DNA of 43,627 nt from a virus, in IMG/VR virus record IMGVR_UViG_3300045922_000165, positions 1 through 43,627 of that record; one strand, 5' to 3'. The notes below the pieces were generated by a model, which was not told where the DNA came from, did not search any database, and saw only the letters and a list, made by a program, of their open reading frames with translations. The translations under genes and the position numbers were made by a program. Shown piece after piece: positions 32,871 to 39,923 of the stretch (its first letter is position 1; the number at the start of each line of letters is the position of its first letter).

Positions 32871-35210
32871 ATGAACTTATTAAAACCATTTATCGAAAGA
32901 CTCGCAGCCGAAGGCATAAAACTTTTTCCTGTGCGGCCAGACGAAAAGCTCCCTGCCGCTTACGAAGACTGGAAGAAGTTAGCCACCGATAACCTTGAGT
33001 CGCTTGACACAAACTTTATGCTCACCAATCAAGGGCACAGCACGTTTAACCTTGGCGTACGTTGTGGCGCTACAAGTGAGCCTGGTAAGTATCTCTTTGT
33101 GGTCGATGTTGACGTAGCCAAAGGCAAGCGCGGGCTCACCACACTTTTTGAATTGGAGTTAAGTGGCTATGAGTTCCCTGAAACTTTCACGGTTGAAACC
33201 CCGACCAAAGGCCTTCACTTTTATTACTTCACTTCGACGCCGTTTTCTTCTGGCACAAATTCCTTGGGCGAGGCTATCGACCACAGAGGAGAGGGCGGAT
33301 TCGTGGTCGGCCCTGGAAGTAAAATCTTTGGCTCGCCTTACTGGGTTAAGACTGACGCACCAATCGCCCGACTCCCTCACTGGATTGAAGAGTCGATGCA
33401 GCGCCGTAACTTGGTTAATAAAACCATACTGTCACGCGAGGAACTTGAAGAAGCCGCCAAGGATGTGGACTATGGAGTTAAGTTTGAGCTGGCTAAAAAG
33501 TTTCTTGAGTCAGTGGAGCCAGCTATCGAGGGCCAAGGCGGTAACGCCCACACGTTTAAAGTATTTGCTAGGCTTAAGGACTTTGGCCTTACACTTCAAG
33601 ACTCGGTTGTCCTTGCTGATAAGTACTGGAACCAAACGTGTCAGCCACCGTGGTCTTTGGTTGAGCTAACTGAAATTGCGCGCAACGCTTACAAGTATGG
33701 AGCCCAGCCAACTGACTCAGCCTACGAGAGCCTGAACGCCTTTGCCGAGATAAAGCCATCTTACTCTGGCGACTCTGCACTTGAGCGCATGGTCGCCGAC
33801 TTTAATAAACGCTTCGCAGTTCTGACAAACTATCGAAACGTACTACGCGTGGGCGAGTTTAGTGTTGACGGGGAGATGGTTAACGACTTTGGTATGCAAG
33901 ACTTCTCTACGCTATTTGGTAACAGCCAAGTCTTTGTTGTCAACGACCATGGTAGCTCCCGCTTTGTTGCCGCACCTGAGGTATGGGTTAAGAATCCGAA
34001 TCGAAGAACAGTCACGACTTTCTTTGACATGGACCCAAGCAAGATCGAGTTCACTGAAGAGAGCTCCCGCTACAATATGTTCCGCGGGTTTACCTTTAAG
34101 CCTTGTAGTTATGACGAAGCGTCAAGCGAGGCCAGGGAAGCTCTGCTTACCATACAAGAGCACATATTTGAAAACGTATGCGGAGCTAACACCGAGATAA
34201 ATAATCTTTTTTGGGCTTGGCTTTCACAGACAGTGTCCACACCAAAGAAAAAACTTATTACTGTCCCTTGTTTGATTAGCGACCAGCGCGGCACAGGTAA
34301 GAGTGTCATCTCTAATATGATGGCGCGCCTTCTTGACCCTTACTCAGCGACAGTTACAGCGGGCGCTTTGGTCGCTTCTTTTAACAGCGTGTTTTCCAAT
34401 AAAAAGTTTGTCGCTATTGAAGAAATGTATCGCACTGACAGCAAGTCTTTTAACTCTATCATTAGAGATATCGCTAGCTCCCCCACCATACTCATTAAAG
34501 AAAAGTATAAAGTAGAACGCATTGACCAGAACCTAATTAACCTGATGATAACAAGTAACTATCTTGACTGTGTCGAAGCGCACACCACAGAAAGGCGCTT
34601 CGCTATTCTCGAAGTCAAGCCCACATGGGTTGGCCAAAAGAAAAAGTGGGATCGTCTGATACCTTTTCTTGATCGGTACAATTTAGATAACGGCTTACTT
34701 GGCGGCGAGTTACTAGCGGACAAGTGGCTTTCATACGACACGTCTAAACTACTGTCCCTTGTGGATAACACCTACAACCGCACAGTCTCTCTTGACCCCG
34801 TCCGCAGTTTTCTTTTTGAAGCCGTTTCATCTGGCTTGGTTGTGGATTGTGTTGCAAGGTCCGTAACCAATGACGGCAAGTACCAGTACATTCTTAACAC
34901 CACAACCATGCACGAGTATTTTCTGCGCGAAAGTCACCACAACCGAAACACCCACATCAAAACTTTCAACCGAATCCTGACTGCGGTGCTGGCTCCGGGT
35001 TCTGAGCCCACGCGTAGAAGGATTAATGGTGTTCGCATTAACTGCGTAATCCTACCCGAGTACATCACGCGCGAATTAAACTCATCCCGCGACTATCGAA
35101 GTACTCTTAAGAACTATTTCATATCAAACTATAGACGCGACACAAATCTTAATCCAGATGTGTATGAGGATGAAGACAACGAGGTTTTAGATGATGTCCA
35201 AACCCACTAG
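32871..35210 (+). CDS. Primase-polymerase/SF3 helicase replication protein
   Basis: I choose the ATG at 32871 (779 aa), right after GGGGTGGGGGG, over an earlier start inside polA. The N-terminal prim-pol (archaeo-eukaryotic primase) domain shows GIKLFPVRPDEKLP, LGVRCG, FVVDVDVAKG (the acidic pair near 77), GLHFYY (His near 115) and EGGFVVGPGS. The C-terminal D5/VirE-like (DUF5906 type) helicase has Walker A SDQRGTGKSV (about 470-479), KKFVAIEEMY (Walker B) and NLMITSNYLD (motif C). A family of such primase-helicases usually follows polA in this cassette. It should prime and unwind at the fork. Confidence 0.9.
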   Translation: MNLLKPFIERLAAEGIKLFPVRPDEKLPAAYEDWKKLATDNLESLDTNFMLTNQGHSTFNLGVRCGATSEPGKYLFVVDVDVAKGKRGLTTLFELELSGYEFPETFTVETPTKGLHFYYFTSTPFSSGTNSLGEAIDHRGEGGFVVGPGSKIFGSPYWVKTDAPIARLPHWIEESMQRRNLVNKTILSREELEEAAKDVDYGVKFELAKKFLESVEPAIEGQGGNAHTFKVFARLKDFGLTLQDSVVLADKYWNQTCQPPWSLVELTEIARNAYKYGAQPTDSAYESLNAFAEIKPSYSGDSALERMVADFNKRFAVLTNYRNVLRVGEFSVDGEMVNDFGMQDFSTLFGNSQVFVVNDHGSSRFVAAPEVWVKNPNRRTVTTFFDMDPSKIEFTEESSRYNMFRGFTFKPCSYDEASSEAREALLTIQEHIFENVCGANTEINNLFWAWLSQTVSTPKKKLITVPCLISDQRGTGKSVISNMMARLLDPYSATVTAGALVASFNSVFSNKKFVAIEEMYRTDSKSFNSIIRDIASSPTILIKEKYKVERIDQNLINLMITSNYLDCVEAHTTERRFAILEVKPTWVGQKKKWDRLIPFLDRYNLDNGLLGGELLADKWLSYDTSKLLSLVDNTYNRTVSLDPVRSFLFEAVSSGLVVDCVARSVTNDGKYQYILNTTTMHEYFLRESHHNRNTHIKTFNRILTAVLAPGSEPTRRRINGVRINCVILPEYITRELNSSRDYRSTLKNYFISNYRRDTNLNPDVYEDEDNEVLDDVQTH

Positions 35211-36600
35211 CTTTCTTATGTGCGAACCCTTTCAAAAGAAAGGGGCCGATTTTCTGAGTCATCGTCGCTATGCTTTACTTGCCGACTCTATGGGCCTTGG
35301 TAAAACGGTGCAGAGTATAGCAGCCCTTGACATGGTTAAGGCTAAGAGCGTGGTGATCGTATGCCCAGGCGTTGCGCGAACCAATTGGAAGAAGGAGCTG
35401 GTTAAGTTTAAAAGCCAAATAGACTTAACAAACCTGCACGTTATCGAATCAAGTAAACAACTCGACCAAGTTATGCCGGGCGACAGCGTCATCCTCACCT
35501 ACAATCTGGCGAGCAAGCTGCCAGAGTATCTACGTTTTGATGTGGCTATTCTTGACGAGGCGCATTTTGTTAAGAACCGAGGTACTGAACGCACCGAGAT
35601 TCTTATGTTCCCTCCTGAGGAACGCGTTGGGAAACACCGAAGAAACCCCATACCAAGTCTCATGCAAAGAGTGACGCGGCTTTGGTGCCTGACTGGCACG
35701 CCAACTCCCAACGACCCTGTTGAGATGTACGTGTTTACCAAAGCGTTTAGGATTCATTACCTGAACCGGAGTGCTTTCATTGACTACTTCTTTCGCGTTA
35801 TCACCAGCGGCTTTGGCGGCATTGTGAATCTTGGTGTGCGAGATGAGCGCAAAGCGGAGTGGGATAAAATGCTCCACGCGTTCATGCTTAGACGCACACC
35901 CACAGACGCCGAGGTAACTCTGCCGCCACTTGTATTCAGCTCGGTGTACGTAGAGCCAGACGCTTCGATCAAACTTGACGCGGAGGAGACCGAGAGTGCG
36001 GCGCTGGCGGAAGGTAAACTGATTGAAGACATTCGGGGTGGCCGCCTAGAGAAAGCTCTTATGAACGAGGCTGTCAATGCTGGCTCGCTACGCCGCTTGT
36101 ACGGCACCCAGAAAGTGAAGGGGGCGGTCCGCTACATCAAGGAGCTCCACGACACTGGCCAGTTTAAAAAGGCCATTATCTTTTGCCACCATAGAGATGT
36201 CACTGAGGGTGTTGCCAAAGGCCTACAGGGTCTTGGCTGTGAAATGATTATTGGCGGTATGTCTAGGAAAGACCTTGACAAGAGTATAGACAGATTTCAA
36301 AGTGACCCCACGTGTTCAGCGATTTCAGCCAGTATTTCCATGAGCAACGCTGCAATCAACCTTCAGGCCGCCGACACCATTGTGTTTGTGGAAATGGATT
36401 GGGTGCCGGGCAACAACTCGCAGGCCGTGGGGAGAGCGCAAAGAAAAGGCCAAAAGAACAGTCACATTAACGTTGTGCTTATTAAACTTGAGGGTAATGA
36501 GGTAGATGAGGCCGTCATTGATACGCTAAAAAGAAAAGTGGAGATTGTCGGTCGCTACTTTAAAGAAGATGTACAAACTAAATTGGAGTATGGGGCGTGA
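35191..36600 (+). CDS. SNF2-type SF2 helicase/translocase
   Basis: A 469-aa protein overlapping the primase-helicase gene by 20 bases, with GAGG before the ATG. Motif I DSMGLGKTVQ, motif II DEAH (LDEAHFVKNRG), motif III LTGTPTPNDPVEMY, and at the C-terminal end IVFVEMDWVPG (V) with QAVGRAQRKGQ (VI) are all present. It is short for SNF2 proteins and lacks accessory domains, like the SMARCAL1-like helicases of phages. The common partner VRR-NUC gene is not seen next to it. Inference: fork remodelling or recombination. Confidence 0.9.
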   Translation: MMSKPTSFLMCEPFQKKGADFLSHRRYALLADSMGLGKTVQSIAALDMVKAKSVVIVCPGVARTNWKKELVKFKSQIDLTNLHVIESSKQLDQVMPGDSVILTYNLASKLPEYLRFDVAILDEAHFVKNRGTERTEILMFPPEERVGKHRRNPIPSLMQRVTRLWCLTGTPTPNDPVEMYVFTKAFRIHYLNRSAFIDYFFRVITSGFGGIVNLGVRDERKAEWDKMLHAFMLRRTPTDAEVTLPPLVFSSVYVEPDASIKLDAEETESAALAEGKLIEDIRGGRLEKALMNEAVNAGSLRRLYGTQKVKGAVRYIKELHDTGQFKKAIIFCHHRDVTEGVAKGLQGLGCEMIIGGMSRKDLDKSIDRFQSDPTCSAISASISMSNAAINLQAADTIVFVEMDWVPGNNSQAVGRAQRKGQKNSHINVVLIKLEGNEVDEAVIDTLKRKVEIVGRYFKEDVQTKLEYGA

Positions 36601-36698
36601 GGAAAGAGGAAGATAAGATAGACCGGGCGGCAGTTTTTTTATTTGGGCTGCTATTTTTGTACGCGTTGGGGCATTTGATCTACTGGAGCGGGCTATGA
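36597..36698 (+). CDS. Tiny single-pass membrane protein
   Basis: A 33-aa ORF with a GTG start overlapping the helicase stop (GTGA) and a stop overlapping the next ATG (ATGA). It reads VRKEEDKIDRAAVF then a hydrophobic helix LFGLLFLYALGHLIYW. Coupling on both sides and the charged N-terminus followed by a membrane span support a real gene. Function unknown. Confidence 0.55.
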   Translation: MRKEEDKIDRAAVFLFGLLFLYALGHLIYWSGL

Positions 36699-36979
36699 GT
36701 AGACAGTTTCAAAAGCACAACAAAGACGTGCCGACCTTTTTAAGTGAGGCCACCCATCAAATACTTGATGAGCTTGAAATGGAGTGGCGTTACTCGAAGG
36801 ATAATAGACCAAGACGCAGGTGCAATAATCCTTTTGACTATGGCCGCGATCTACTTGCAGGTTTAAGTGTTGTCCAAGTCGCAGAAAAATATGGGGTCGC
36901 ATCTTCTGGTGTGCGGACAGCACTTAAACGAATGTTACTAAGAGTTAAACTACACAAAAAGGAGAGGGGTTATGAGTAA
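36695..36979 (+). CDS. Small helix-turn-helix-like protein
   Basis: A 94-aa basic protein. Residues 48-85 (YGRDLLAGLSVVQVAEKYGV followed by ASSGVRTALKRML) fit a helix-turn-helix of the resolvase/MarR-like type: 'l..G.sv..vA..ygv..s.vr..l'. It is linked by ATGA overlaps to the upstream tiny membrane protein and overlaps the next gene by 8 bases. Inference: DNA-binding regulator. A target is not visible. Confidence 0.6.
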   Translation: MSRQFQKHNKDVPTFLSEATHQILDELEMEWRYSKDNRPRRRCNNPFDYGRDLLAGLSVVQVAEKYGVASSGVRTALKRMLLRVKLHKKERGYE

Positions 36980-37268
36980 CGAAACGGCAGAAGATGTGGC
37001 AAAAAAACTTGCGGACGCGTTGGGGTTTATGGAAAAGCGGGTAGAGCTTTCGTCCGAGATACTGCGTGGGGTAACTATATTCACCGCTGCGACTTACTCC
37101 ACATACATTGACGCATACAAAGACAAGGGCGCTTTGGCTGTGCTTAGAGCGCATAAAGCTTTAGCCCAAGCTGTAGCTGACGACGTTAAAACCCACAACA
37201 TTCAGGGCCTATCAATTGAGGTCGGAGAGGCCAAAGTCGAGAGCGAGAACGATGACAACTTGGCGTGA
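36972..37268 (+). CDS. Unknown helical protein
   Basis: A 98-aa protein, preceded by AAAAAGGAGAGG. It is helical and Ala-rich with an acidic tail (VGEAKVESENDDNLA) and a central hydrophobic region (ILRGVTIFTAATYSTYIDAY). No recognised domain. It overlaps the preceding HTH gene and the following 38-codon gene, so it is part of a tightly packed group. Confidence 0.6.
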   Translation: MSNETAEDVAKKLADALGFMEKRVELSSEILRGVTIFTAATYSTYIDAYKDKGALAVLRAHKALAQAVADDVKTHNIQGLSIEVGEAKVESENDDNLA

Positions 37269-37368
37269 TGTTGTGTTTGTAATGCTTCTTATGCTTGCCG
37301 CAGCGGTGGTGTCTTCTCACTTACCACTGGACTGCGAGCCTGAGTGCACTCAAGATTCGGGGCGGTGA
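37252..37368 (+). CDS. Tiny exported or membrane protein with two cysteines
   Basis: A 38-aa ORF starting within the previous gene and ending 3 bases before the cytosine methyltransferase ATG. It has a hydrophobic segment VVFVMLLMLAAAVV and a polar end with DCEPEC. This is a signal peptide or membrane anchor. The stop lies in GGTGAGCTATG, the same junction sequence that precedes other genes of this block. Confidence 0.5.
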   Translation: MTTWRDVVFVMLLMLAAAVVSSHLPLDCEPECTQDSGR

Positions 37369-37371
37369 GCT

Positions 37372-38181
37372 ATGCTTAGGTCGCTAGACCTATTTACAGG
37401 TTATGGGGGGATTACGCTGGCATTGGAAAACTATTGCCAGCCGATTGCTTATGTTGAAATCGAAGAATACGCACAGAGAATTATTGCAGAAAGAATGGCC
37501 GATGGCTCTCTCCCGAGAGCTCCAATTCTTGCAGATGTCAAAAACGTGCGAGGTAAATCTGGCGACTGTGACATCATCGTCGGAGGATTTCCATGCCAGG
37601 ACATTAGCGTTGCTAGAAATGGAAAGGGCTTGGCAGGAGAGCGAAGTGGACTTTTTTTCGAGATTGCTCGCCTTACCAAAGAAATTCAGCCCAGTTTTGT
37701 TTTTCTTGAAAACTCGCCAGCAATACGCACTAGAGGACTATATCATGTCGCCAATGAATTTACCGCTATGGGGTATGCTTGTCGATGGACGGTTGTTTCT
37801 GCCGGCTACGTTGGAGCCGCTCACGAAAGAAAAAGATTCTTCTTACTTGCCCACGCCAACAGCAAGACCATACGGAAACAACCAATCAAAAAGCAAAGGG
37901 AGCTCTGTAAGGCCAAGCCTTTCAACAATGGCCTCACACAACAAGTGGCCGACTCCGCTAGCGAGAGACTGGAAGGGGCCGGTCGGCAAAAACAGAGAAT
38001 GCCTATCGCTTCCAAGCTTAGTCGAAAAGAGTGGCTTAAGATTGAACCCGCAGTTTGTCGAGGCACTCATGGGACTAGCTATCGGGTGGACCGACTTAAA
38101 GCCCTTGGCAATGGCGTCGTGCCAGAGCAAGCAAGAGTAGCTTTTGAATATTTAATGGGGATTAAGGACGGTAAGCTATGA
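37372..38181 (+). CDS. dcm: C5-cytosine DNA methyltransferase
   Basis: A 269-aa protein with the ordered motifs of the family: I LDLFTGYGG (5-13), IV GGFPCQDIS (catalytic Cys75), VI LENSPAIR (ENS at 113-115 in place of the usual ENV), VIII-like HERKRFFLLAH (151-160) and X ALGNGVVPEQA (about 244-254). The variable region before motif X is short (about 70 aa), at the low end for target recognition. It would methylate cytosine in phage DNA to evade restriction. It overlaps dam by 4 bases. Its +1 frame carries another long, motif-like ORF; see separate entry. Confidence 0.92.
   Translation: MLRSLDLFTGYGGITLALENYCQPIAYVEIEEYAQRIIAERMADGSLPRAPILADVKNVRGKSGDCDIIVGGFPCQDISVARNGKGLAGERSGLFFEIARLTKEIQPSFVFLENSPAIRTRGLYHVANEFTAMGYACRWTVVSAGYVGAAHERKRFFLLAHANSKTIRKQPIKKQRELCKAKPFNNGLTQQVADSASERLEGAGRQKQRMPIASKLSRKEWLKIEPAVCRGTHGTSYRVDRLKALGNGVVPEQARVAFEYLMGIKDGKL
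37403..38140 (+). CDS. Overprinted ORF inside dcm (PTP/RDWKG family protein)
   Basis: In the +1 frame of dcm an ORF of 245 codons stays open for nearly the whole gene. Its second half does not look like a random shadow: PLWGMLVDGRLFLP (121-134), YLPTPTARPYG (148-158), KWPTPLARDWKGP (181-193) and LNPQFVEALMGLAIGWTDL (214-232). I recall this order from many proteins annotated as methyltransferase-associated ('WGmmrdGe', 'LPTPtA', 'WPTP.ARDWKg', 'LNP.fVEwLMGfPiGWTdL'). A shorter start at the ATG at 37619 (MERAWQE) is plausible. Product and function are unproven. Confidence 0.5.
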   Translation: MGGLRWHWKTIASRLLMLKSKNTHRELLQKEWPMALSRELQFLQMSKTCEVNLATVTSSSEDFHARTLALLEMERAWQESEVDFFSRLLALPKKFSPVLFFLKTRQQYALEDYIMSPMNLPLWGMLVDGRLFLPATLEPLTKEKDSSYLPTPTARPYGNNQSKSKGSSVRPSLSTMASHNKWPTPLARDWKGPVGKNRECLSLPSLVEKSGLRLNPQFVEALMGLAIGWTDLKPLAMASCQSKQE

Positions 38182-38986
38182 GCGAACCCCTGGCAATAAA
38201 ACGCCCAGTGCTTAGATATTTTGGGGGCAAGTTTATACTGGCTCCTTGGATTATCTCTCATTTTCCTAAGCACAAAGTCTATGTCGAGCCTTATGGCGGG
38301 GCAGCCTCGGTCCTTATGAGAAAGCAACGATCTTATGGTGAGGTCTACAATGACATTGACGACTCTTTGTATTCTCTTTTTAAGGTTCTCGCCGATCAAA
38401 AGAAACACCAGGAATTAAAAAAAGTCGTTGAAGCCACTCCGTTTTCAAGAAGAGAGTTTGAACTGGCTCATGTTTATCACCCCTGTGAAATTGAAAAAGC
38501 CAGAAGATTGATTGTCAGAAGTTTTATGGGCTTTAGCGCAGACTCGTCTACAAACGTAGAGAGAAAAACTGGCTTTCGCTCGAATTTAAATAGAAGTGGC
38601 ACCACCCCAGCCCATGATTGGGTAAACTGGCCTCAATATATCCCGACCTTTTATGAAAGGCTTAAAGGTGTAGTGATTGAGTGCAAAGACGCTTTTGATG
38701 TTATAAAAACCCACGACTCAAAAGATACTCTATTTTATGTAGATCCCCCTTATTCCCATCAGACCAGGCGCAGTGGTCGGTATAAGCATGAGCTTGATGA
38801 CCAAGACCACGTTGAACTTTTATCTCTACTCAAAACAGTACAAGGGAATGTCGTGCTTTCTGGCTACGACTCTGAGTTTTATTCTCAGTATCTAAGCGGA
38901 TGGAGGGTAGTGACAAAAGATACCTTTGCAGACGGTGCAAAAAAAAGAACAGAAGTACTTTGGATTAAGGACGGTGAGCTATGAGC
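38159..38986 (+). repeat. 25-bp direct repeat bracketing the adenine methyltransferase gene
   Basis: The stretch at 38159-38183 (it contains ATTAAGGACGGTAAGCTATG) recurs at 38962-38986 with a single A-to-G change, i.e. 24 of 25 bases. Each copy spans the end of a methyltransferase gene, the ribosome-site region and the next ATG. The repeats are 803 bp apart and dam lies exactly between them. The 11-bp core GGTGAGCTATG also occurs at the dcm start (37364-37374). Confidence 0.85.
38178..38984 (+). CDS. dam: N6-adenine DNA methyltransferase (D12/Dam class)
   Basis: A 268-aa protein with LRYFGGKFILAPWI (FGGK near 15-18, SAM binding), YVEPYGGAASVLM (EP.GG at 37-41), EVYNDIDDSLYSLF (ND.D at 58-61), and LFYVDPPYSHQTRR (catalytic DPPY near 190). 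Order and length match the D12 class. The start overlaps dcm by 4 bases. The C-terminus (WIKDGEL) repeats the end of Dcm (GIKDGKL) because of the direct repeat. Expected role: adenine methylation for restriction evasion or regulation. Confidence 0.93.
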   Translation: MSEPLAIKRPVLRYFGGKFILAPWIISHFPKHKVYVEPYGGAASVLMRKQRSYGEVYNDIDDSLYSLFKVLADQKKHQELKKVVEATPFSRREFELAHVYHPCEIEKARRLIVRSFMGFSADSSTNVERKTGFRSNLNRSGTTPAHDWVNWPQYIPTFYERLKGVVIECKDAFDVIKTHDSKDTLFYVDPPYSHQTRRSGRYKHELDDQDHVELLSLLKTVQGNVVLSGYDSEFYSQYLSGWRVVTKDTFADGAKKRTEVLWIKDGEL

Positions 38987-39025
38987 CGGCAAGAGCCAAG
39001 AAAGTTTAAAGAAAGGATGAAATGA
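38981..39025 (+). CDS. Very short ORF linking dam to the next gene
   Basis: A 14-codon ORF (MSRQEPRKFKERMK) whose ATG overlaps the dam stop and whose stop overlaps the next ATG. Its 5' end lies in the second copy of the direct repeat, and its first residues MSRQ match those of the 94-aa HTH protein at 36695. It may be only a coupling leader or the remnant start of a lost gene. Confidence 0.3.
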   Translation: MSRQEPRKFKERMK

Positions 39026-39249
39026 CAACGAAAGAGGCTGTAGTCCACTTAGTAAGTGAGCTTAAAAAAGACGAGGGTTATTATATGTCTTGGCAGGCAA
39101 ATATTGCCATGCAATTCAAGGACGAGTGTAAAAGACAGGGTGTTACATTGCCTGGCATTCACGAAATATCTAACAATGCAGCAAAGAATTTCATCGACCT
39201 TCTTTGTTACGATGTAGAGCTTAAAGAGGACAAACCAAAGGAGAATTAA
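39022..39249 (+). CDS. Unknown small protein
   Basis: A 75-aa helical protein with AAAGGA before its ATG. It contains YYMSWQANIAMQFKDECKRQ, which resembles a short motif in phage proteins of unknown function ('yy.sw..nIa..f.de'), followed by a helix with NNAAKNFIDLL and an acidic/Lys tail. No enzymatic site. The surrounding genes (methyltransferase, repeat gene) give no functional hint. Confidence 0.6.
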   Translation: MTTKEAVVHLVSELKKDEGYYMSWQANIAMQFKDECKRQGVTLPGIHEISNNAAKNFIDLLCYDVELKEDKPKEN

Positions 39250-39558
39250 ATGAGCATTTTAATTGTAAACGGAGTAGAGTATAAACCAGTTAATCAAGAA
39301 AAAGATGTCCGGATTGTCATACTGCAAAGGGGATGGGTTTTCGTCGGCAACTTTAAAAAAGTTTCAGACAGCGAATGTATCCTAACCAACGCAAAGAACT
39401 ATCGCCAACAGCGGTCTGGCAAAGGCTTTGGGTATGTCGCTAAACACGGTCCTACGGCAGAGTGTAAACTAGATGACTGTGAGCTGCCAGTGCGCTTTCA
39501 TCCGCTAACAATCATTGCAACCTTAGACTGCGAGGCTTCAAAATGGAACTTGGGCTAA
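39250..39558 (+). CDS. Unknown small protein, probable beta-sandwich
   Basis: A 102-aa protein with AAAGGAG before the ATG. The pattern RIVILQRGWVFVGNFKKV, then CILTNAKNYRQQRSGKGFG and LDCELPVRFHPLTIIATL, resembles a family of small phage proteins built as 'yv.VRtysAGvhiG.l....v.L.narriwyW.GA.sl'. The resemblance is loose. It overlaps the next ORF by 16 bases. Confidence 0.55.
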   Translation: MSILIVNGVEYKPVNQEKDVRIVILQRGWVFVGNFKKVSDSECILTNAKNYRQQRSGKGFGYVAKHGPTAECKLDDCELPVRFHPLTIIATLDCEASKWNLG

Positions 39559-39887
39559 TCGCAAGTCTTGGAGAGGACGCAAACAATAGTTTTGCAGATA
39601 GAGCCGACGATGACGGATACCCCTACGGTGAAGGTGACGACTACAGCTACGGCAACGTCAACGGCAACGTCAACGGCAACGGCCACGGCGACGGCCACGG
39701 CGACGGCTACGGCAACGGCCACGGCTACGGCTACGGCAACGTCAACGGCAACGGCTACGGCTACGGCAACGTCAACGGCAACGGCTACGGCAACGGCCAC
39801 GGCTACGGCTACGGCAACGGCCACGGCTACGGCTACGGCAACGGCGACGGCGACGGCGACGGCAACTGTGACGGCAAAGGGTTTTAA
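39543..39887 (+). CDS. Gly/Asn/Tyr/His repeat protein encoded by a hexanucleotide repeat
   Basis: A 114-aa ORF. The first 35 residues are ordinary and acidic (MELGLIASLGEDANNSFADR). The remaining part consists of G-X dipeptides, X being Y, N, H or D, with occasional VN (YGNGHGYGYGNVNGNGYG). The ATG at 39543 lies inside the previous gene after GAGG. The protein is predicted to be disordered or fibre-like, with many histidines and tyrosines. Two other frames through the repeat are also open as (Ala-Thr)n and, on the minus strand, (Val-Ala)n, so the frame is not proven. I prefer this frame because of its ATG, ribosome site and coupling. Confidence 0.5.
   Translation: MELGLIASLGEDANNSFADRADDDGYPYGEGDDYSYGNVNGNVNGNGHGDGHGDGYGNGHGYGYGNVNGNGYGYGNVNGNGYGNGHGYGYGNGHGYGYGNGDGDGDGNCDGKGF
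39648..39866. repeat. GGCNAC hexanucleotide repeat tract
   Basis: About 219 bp, 36 units of 6 bases: GGCTAC, GGCAAC, GGCCAC, GGCGAC and some GTCAAC. Only one base of each unit varies freely, and all four bases occur there. Longer repeats of two to five units also recur (for example GGCTACGGCAACGTCAAC). Expansion and contraction by slippage or unequal recombination is expected. Confidence 0.95.
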
Positions 39888-39923
39888 GCTAATTCAAACA
39901 CAAATAACCAAAGGAGACACAAA

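Noticed and set aside
39648-39866. Diversity-generating retroelement variable region
   Set aside because: BPP-1-like phages can carry such elements, but no reverse transcriptase, template repeat or adenine-specific variation is present in the window; the variable base here takes all four values in a tandem repeat.
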